Assembly: GCF_037392515.1 (NCBI RefSeq)
Contig: NC_090291.1
Span: 39,393,001-39,457,000, forward strand
Direction of reading: 5' to 3'
Length of the DNA stretch: 64,000 nt
From: Haliotis asinina
Lineage: Eukaryota > Mollusca > Gastropoda > Lepetellida > Haliotidae
Below the pieces are notes generated by a model. It was not told the DNA's origin, did not search any database, and saw only the letters and a list, made by a program, of their open reading frames with translations. This document shows, piece after piece, positions 61,617 through 64,000 of the stretch; positions within the stretch are counted from its first letter, which is position 1, and every line of letters begins with the position of its first letter. Position numbers and translations under genes: made by a program.

Positions 61617-62268
61617 TCACACAACCTCAGAGACAATGATCACAGTTTTGGCCCGTCGCTGCTCTTTCTTGAGCAGGTGCTCGGACAGCATGTAACACGC
61701 CATGCCAATGATGCAGACGCAGCCCATTATGTAGATCTTGCTGGCCATACAGAAACTTTGAGCGTAGGCGAAGGTGAGGGTTGACCCCAGACCCTGCATG
61801 ATTCGTAGACCCGTGAAGGCGTTCTCGAATTCGTCAGGAAACAACACACCCATCAGACCTAAAATGAAACGAAATGTAAGATTGTAGATGTTGCTTTCTG
61901 TACTATAGAAAGGTGTTTAGATTACAATTCAAAACATTCATAACCCTCACTGAACCAGATGTCCCCAAATTACCCAGCGGCTTACAGACTGCGTAAGGAC
62001 CAGTTATTTCAATGTGAAATTCTAAGAGCCCAATTCCGCTTTGACGATAAGCATAGGAAACTGGGAGTCTGTTCGGCCGTGAATCCAGACTGCAGAAGGT
62101 GGTTGATAACAACTGTTATACAATATTTTAACTTACTCTGGCTCTGTGCCAACCAGATGCCATCTGCGAAGCCCCAAAAGCCAAACAGGACAAAAAGCAT
62201 GACGAGGGAGTCTGGTGTCGGCGACCACAGTGACATGAAGGTCAGAAGAGCGAGGTTAAAGACCACAG
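61617..62268 (-). CDS. Second UNC93A-like gene, last two coding exons (5' part outside the window)
   Basis: Exons 62268-62137 (132 nt) and 61858-61617 (242 nt with stop) are read on the minus strand. The first exon matches exon 3 of the plus-strand gene in length and in both splice phases, and encodes LWSPTPDSLVMLFVLFGFWG. The second encodes FPDEFENAFTGLRIMQGLG and ends KKEQRRAKTVIIVSEVV. The 278-nt intron is far shorter than the 1.5-kb one in the paralogue. The exon that should precede (CPVGVH-type) is not seen up to 64000, so the upstream intron is over 1.7 kb. The gene points tail to tail at the plus-strand gene, 6 kb away. Confidence 0.9.
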
Positions 62269-62279
62269 CTGAAAAGCGA

Positions 62280-64000
62280 AGATTTATAATTGAATGACGC
62301 GGTTCAAAGATGAAGCCAACCCCTCACACATCCCTTATTCCAATGTAGACATGGGGAAAGAGGCGGGAGATTTTCGCAGGCAAAAAACCCACTGTCAGAC
62401 TACGCTAATCTTACTAGTGGTATGCAACCACGGAACCTATGTGCAATGGAGTTATCCCGCTTTTCTTTCGGGCATCGGCAAAAGCCTACCAAAGACGAAC
62501 TTGAAGAGCATGGTCGACTTAAGTGATATTCTGTTGCCGTGACAACAGTTATGAAGCAAATGTAAGTGTCTGAGTTTGGGCGTTCTAAATGTCTTGAAAA
62601 TATACTTCCACGAGACTTCCGTTTTCGATAAGGTGCACATATTTTTGTTTTTGGTTTTCTTTGGTTTCCTAAATATAAGTGTTGTGTATGGATAGCACTG
62701 AGTGAAAAAAATTCGATTTACGAATGAGTCCGCGAGTGAAAAATCATATTTACAACAGAAAACATGAAAATTATGTTAAATTTTGATAGAAACCAATCAC
62801 AAAATGTTGTGCATGTCATTACAAGACAAACTCAAATATTCCTTCTCTGAATTCTCTCCATTTGCATTTATTAGAATCGCATCAGTTATGAGTTTGATCC
62901 TAATATTTACAAAACAAAGATATTCAAACGTTTGCAATGTTGTTTTGAACGTACTCTTCTTCACAAAACACTGAAGAGAGAGAGTTCGACATTGCTGTAT
63001 CAGCTTCGCTTACCTTTATCACATGAGAGTGTCATGTGATACCATAAACACAGTTTTGGTTTAAGACAAGTTTAGTATTGGGGGTGGAGTGAACCTTTTG
63101 ATACGAGTTATTACGTTTTCATAAAAAGGGAAGTCAAAGTGAAGGAATTAATATGTAAAGCAAAACTGGGACAAAACTGTCCGAAATTGGTTTAAAATAT
63201 TTGAAGAGAGATACCAAGACTGTGTTTCTTTTCTCTGAAATATGCATTTATTTGGTGCAAAAGACTCGATTTTAATAATATATTAAATTCCCAGAGCCAT
63301 CATTTACATAAATTCGACAATATGAATCGAGAGTGGTATCAAAATTCCCAAATTATTTACAAATTATTATCTTTGGCACCAAATATTCATGAGATGTACA
63401 TTGCCATTGATTTTTCAAAATTTGGAAGCGTTGTTACCAGGAAACAATTATAAATGTCTCTGAAAATCTCTCGCTATTGCATTATGCATCTCATGAGGAT
63501 GGCAAAATACACATTCTTGCAGACTGAAAATCCTAAAGCGATAGGGGTTAGATGGCCAAAATGCAGTTAGGTTGGGGTGAAATGAGTTTTTAAATGAGTT
63601 TTGCTACTTCATTAATACATTATTTAAATACTTACCTCACATGGCCACGGGTGACATCGATTATGTCACTGTACATTAACTGTGCCTTTGTTTACAAATA
63701 AACGATATATGCATGTCTAACTTCAGTACTAGTTACATCCAAGTTGATTGATATTGTCAGAATTCGTTGTTTTATCAACAACACAACTTCAGGTTTCCAG
63801 TTTGCAAGAATCATCAAGTATGTGAACATACATATTGTTCTCATGGCCTTGCCTATATCTATAGTCAATTTCAGGAAGTTGTAGACTATATATTAATACT
63901 TATAATTTTACTTAATAAATGACTGTTGAATTAATTAATTTTATACAGTTTCAAAAACGAAAAACGGGAACGGTAAATATGGCATTTATTACTTGAACTG
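62280..64000. other. Intron of the minus-strand UNC93A-like gene
   Basis: No exon was found up to the window edge. AT-rich, with no SINE copies noticed, in contrast to the introns of the paralogue. Confidence 0.5.

Noticed and set aside
62280-64000. Search for the CPVGVH-type exon of the second UNC93A-like gene
   Set aside because: No match to the expected residues on the minus strand, so the exon probably lies beyond the window.

Overview
The window is animal nuclear DNA, most likely from a marine gastropod mollusc. The genes have introns with GT-AG junctions, long introns and spacers are filled with short repeats, and the two commonest repeat families resemble ones I associate with abalone (Haliotis). 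The species call is recollection, not a search result.

Four protein-coding genes can be supported by splice sites, reading phase and domain content. (1) On the minus strand, 9452 to 4406, is a complete five-exon secreted type-B carboxylesterase/cholinesterase-like enzyme (536 aa) with its catalytic triad in place and a TATA box just upstream. (2) On the minus strand, 17378 to 14226, is a two-coding-exon BTB-BACK-PHR protein of the BTBD6 type (454 aa). (3) On the plus strand, 47512 to 55662, is a four-coding-exon UNC93A-like membrane protein (732 aa) with an unusually long hydrophilic N-terminus. (4) On the minus strand, from beyond 64000 to 61617, are the last two coding exons of a second UNC93A-like gene. 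It has the same intron phases and points tail to tail at gene 3, so the pair looks like an inverted duplication.

The rest is intron and intergenic DNA. Bases 1 to 4400 hold a promoter-like stretch (X-box, CRE, TATA box) and a 38-bp minisatellite of about 1.3 kb. The esterase introns carry SINEs, a 14-bp minisatellite and a triple-nested insertion (repeat, then a MITE with a 9-bp target duplication, then a SINE). The BTB gene is followed upstream by 2.75 kb of trinucleotide repeats with a higher-order unit of about 64 bp. Bases 23.1 to 47.5 kb hold no recognisable coding gene, but carry many SINE copies, a telomere-like pentamer array and several candidate regulatory motifs that may belong to the 5' side of gene 3. 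The spacer between the two UNC93A-like genes holds a tandem array of 68-bp tRNA-like units and a 34-bp GGGTACCC array.

The genes do not form an evident pathway. No complete autonomous transposon, retrovirus-like element, rRNA gene, CRISPR array or confident functional tRNA gene was seen. Strands of SINE copies are given so that the shared ACTC-rich tail is at the 3' end.
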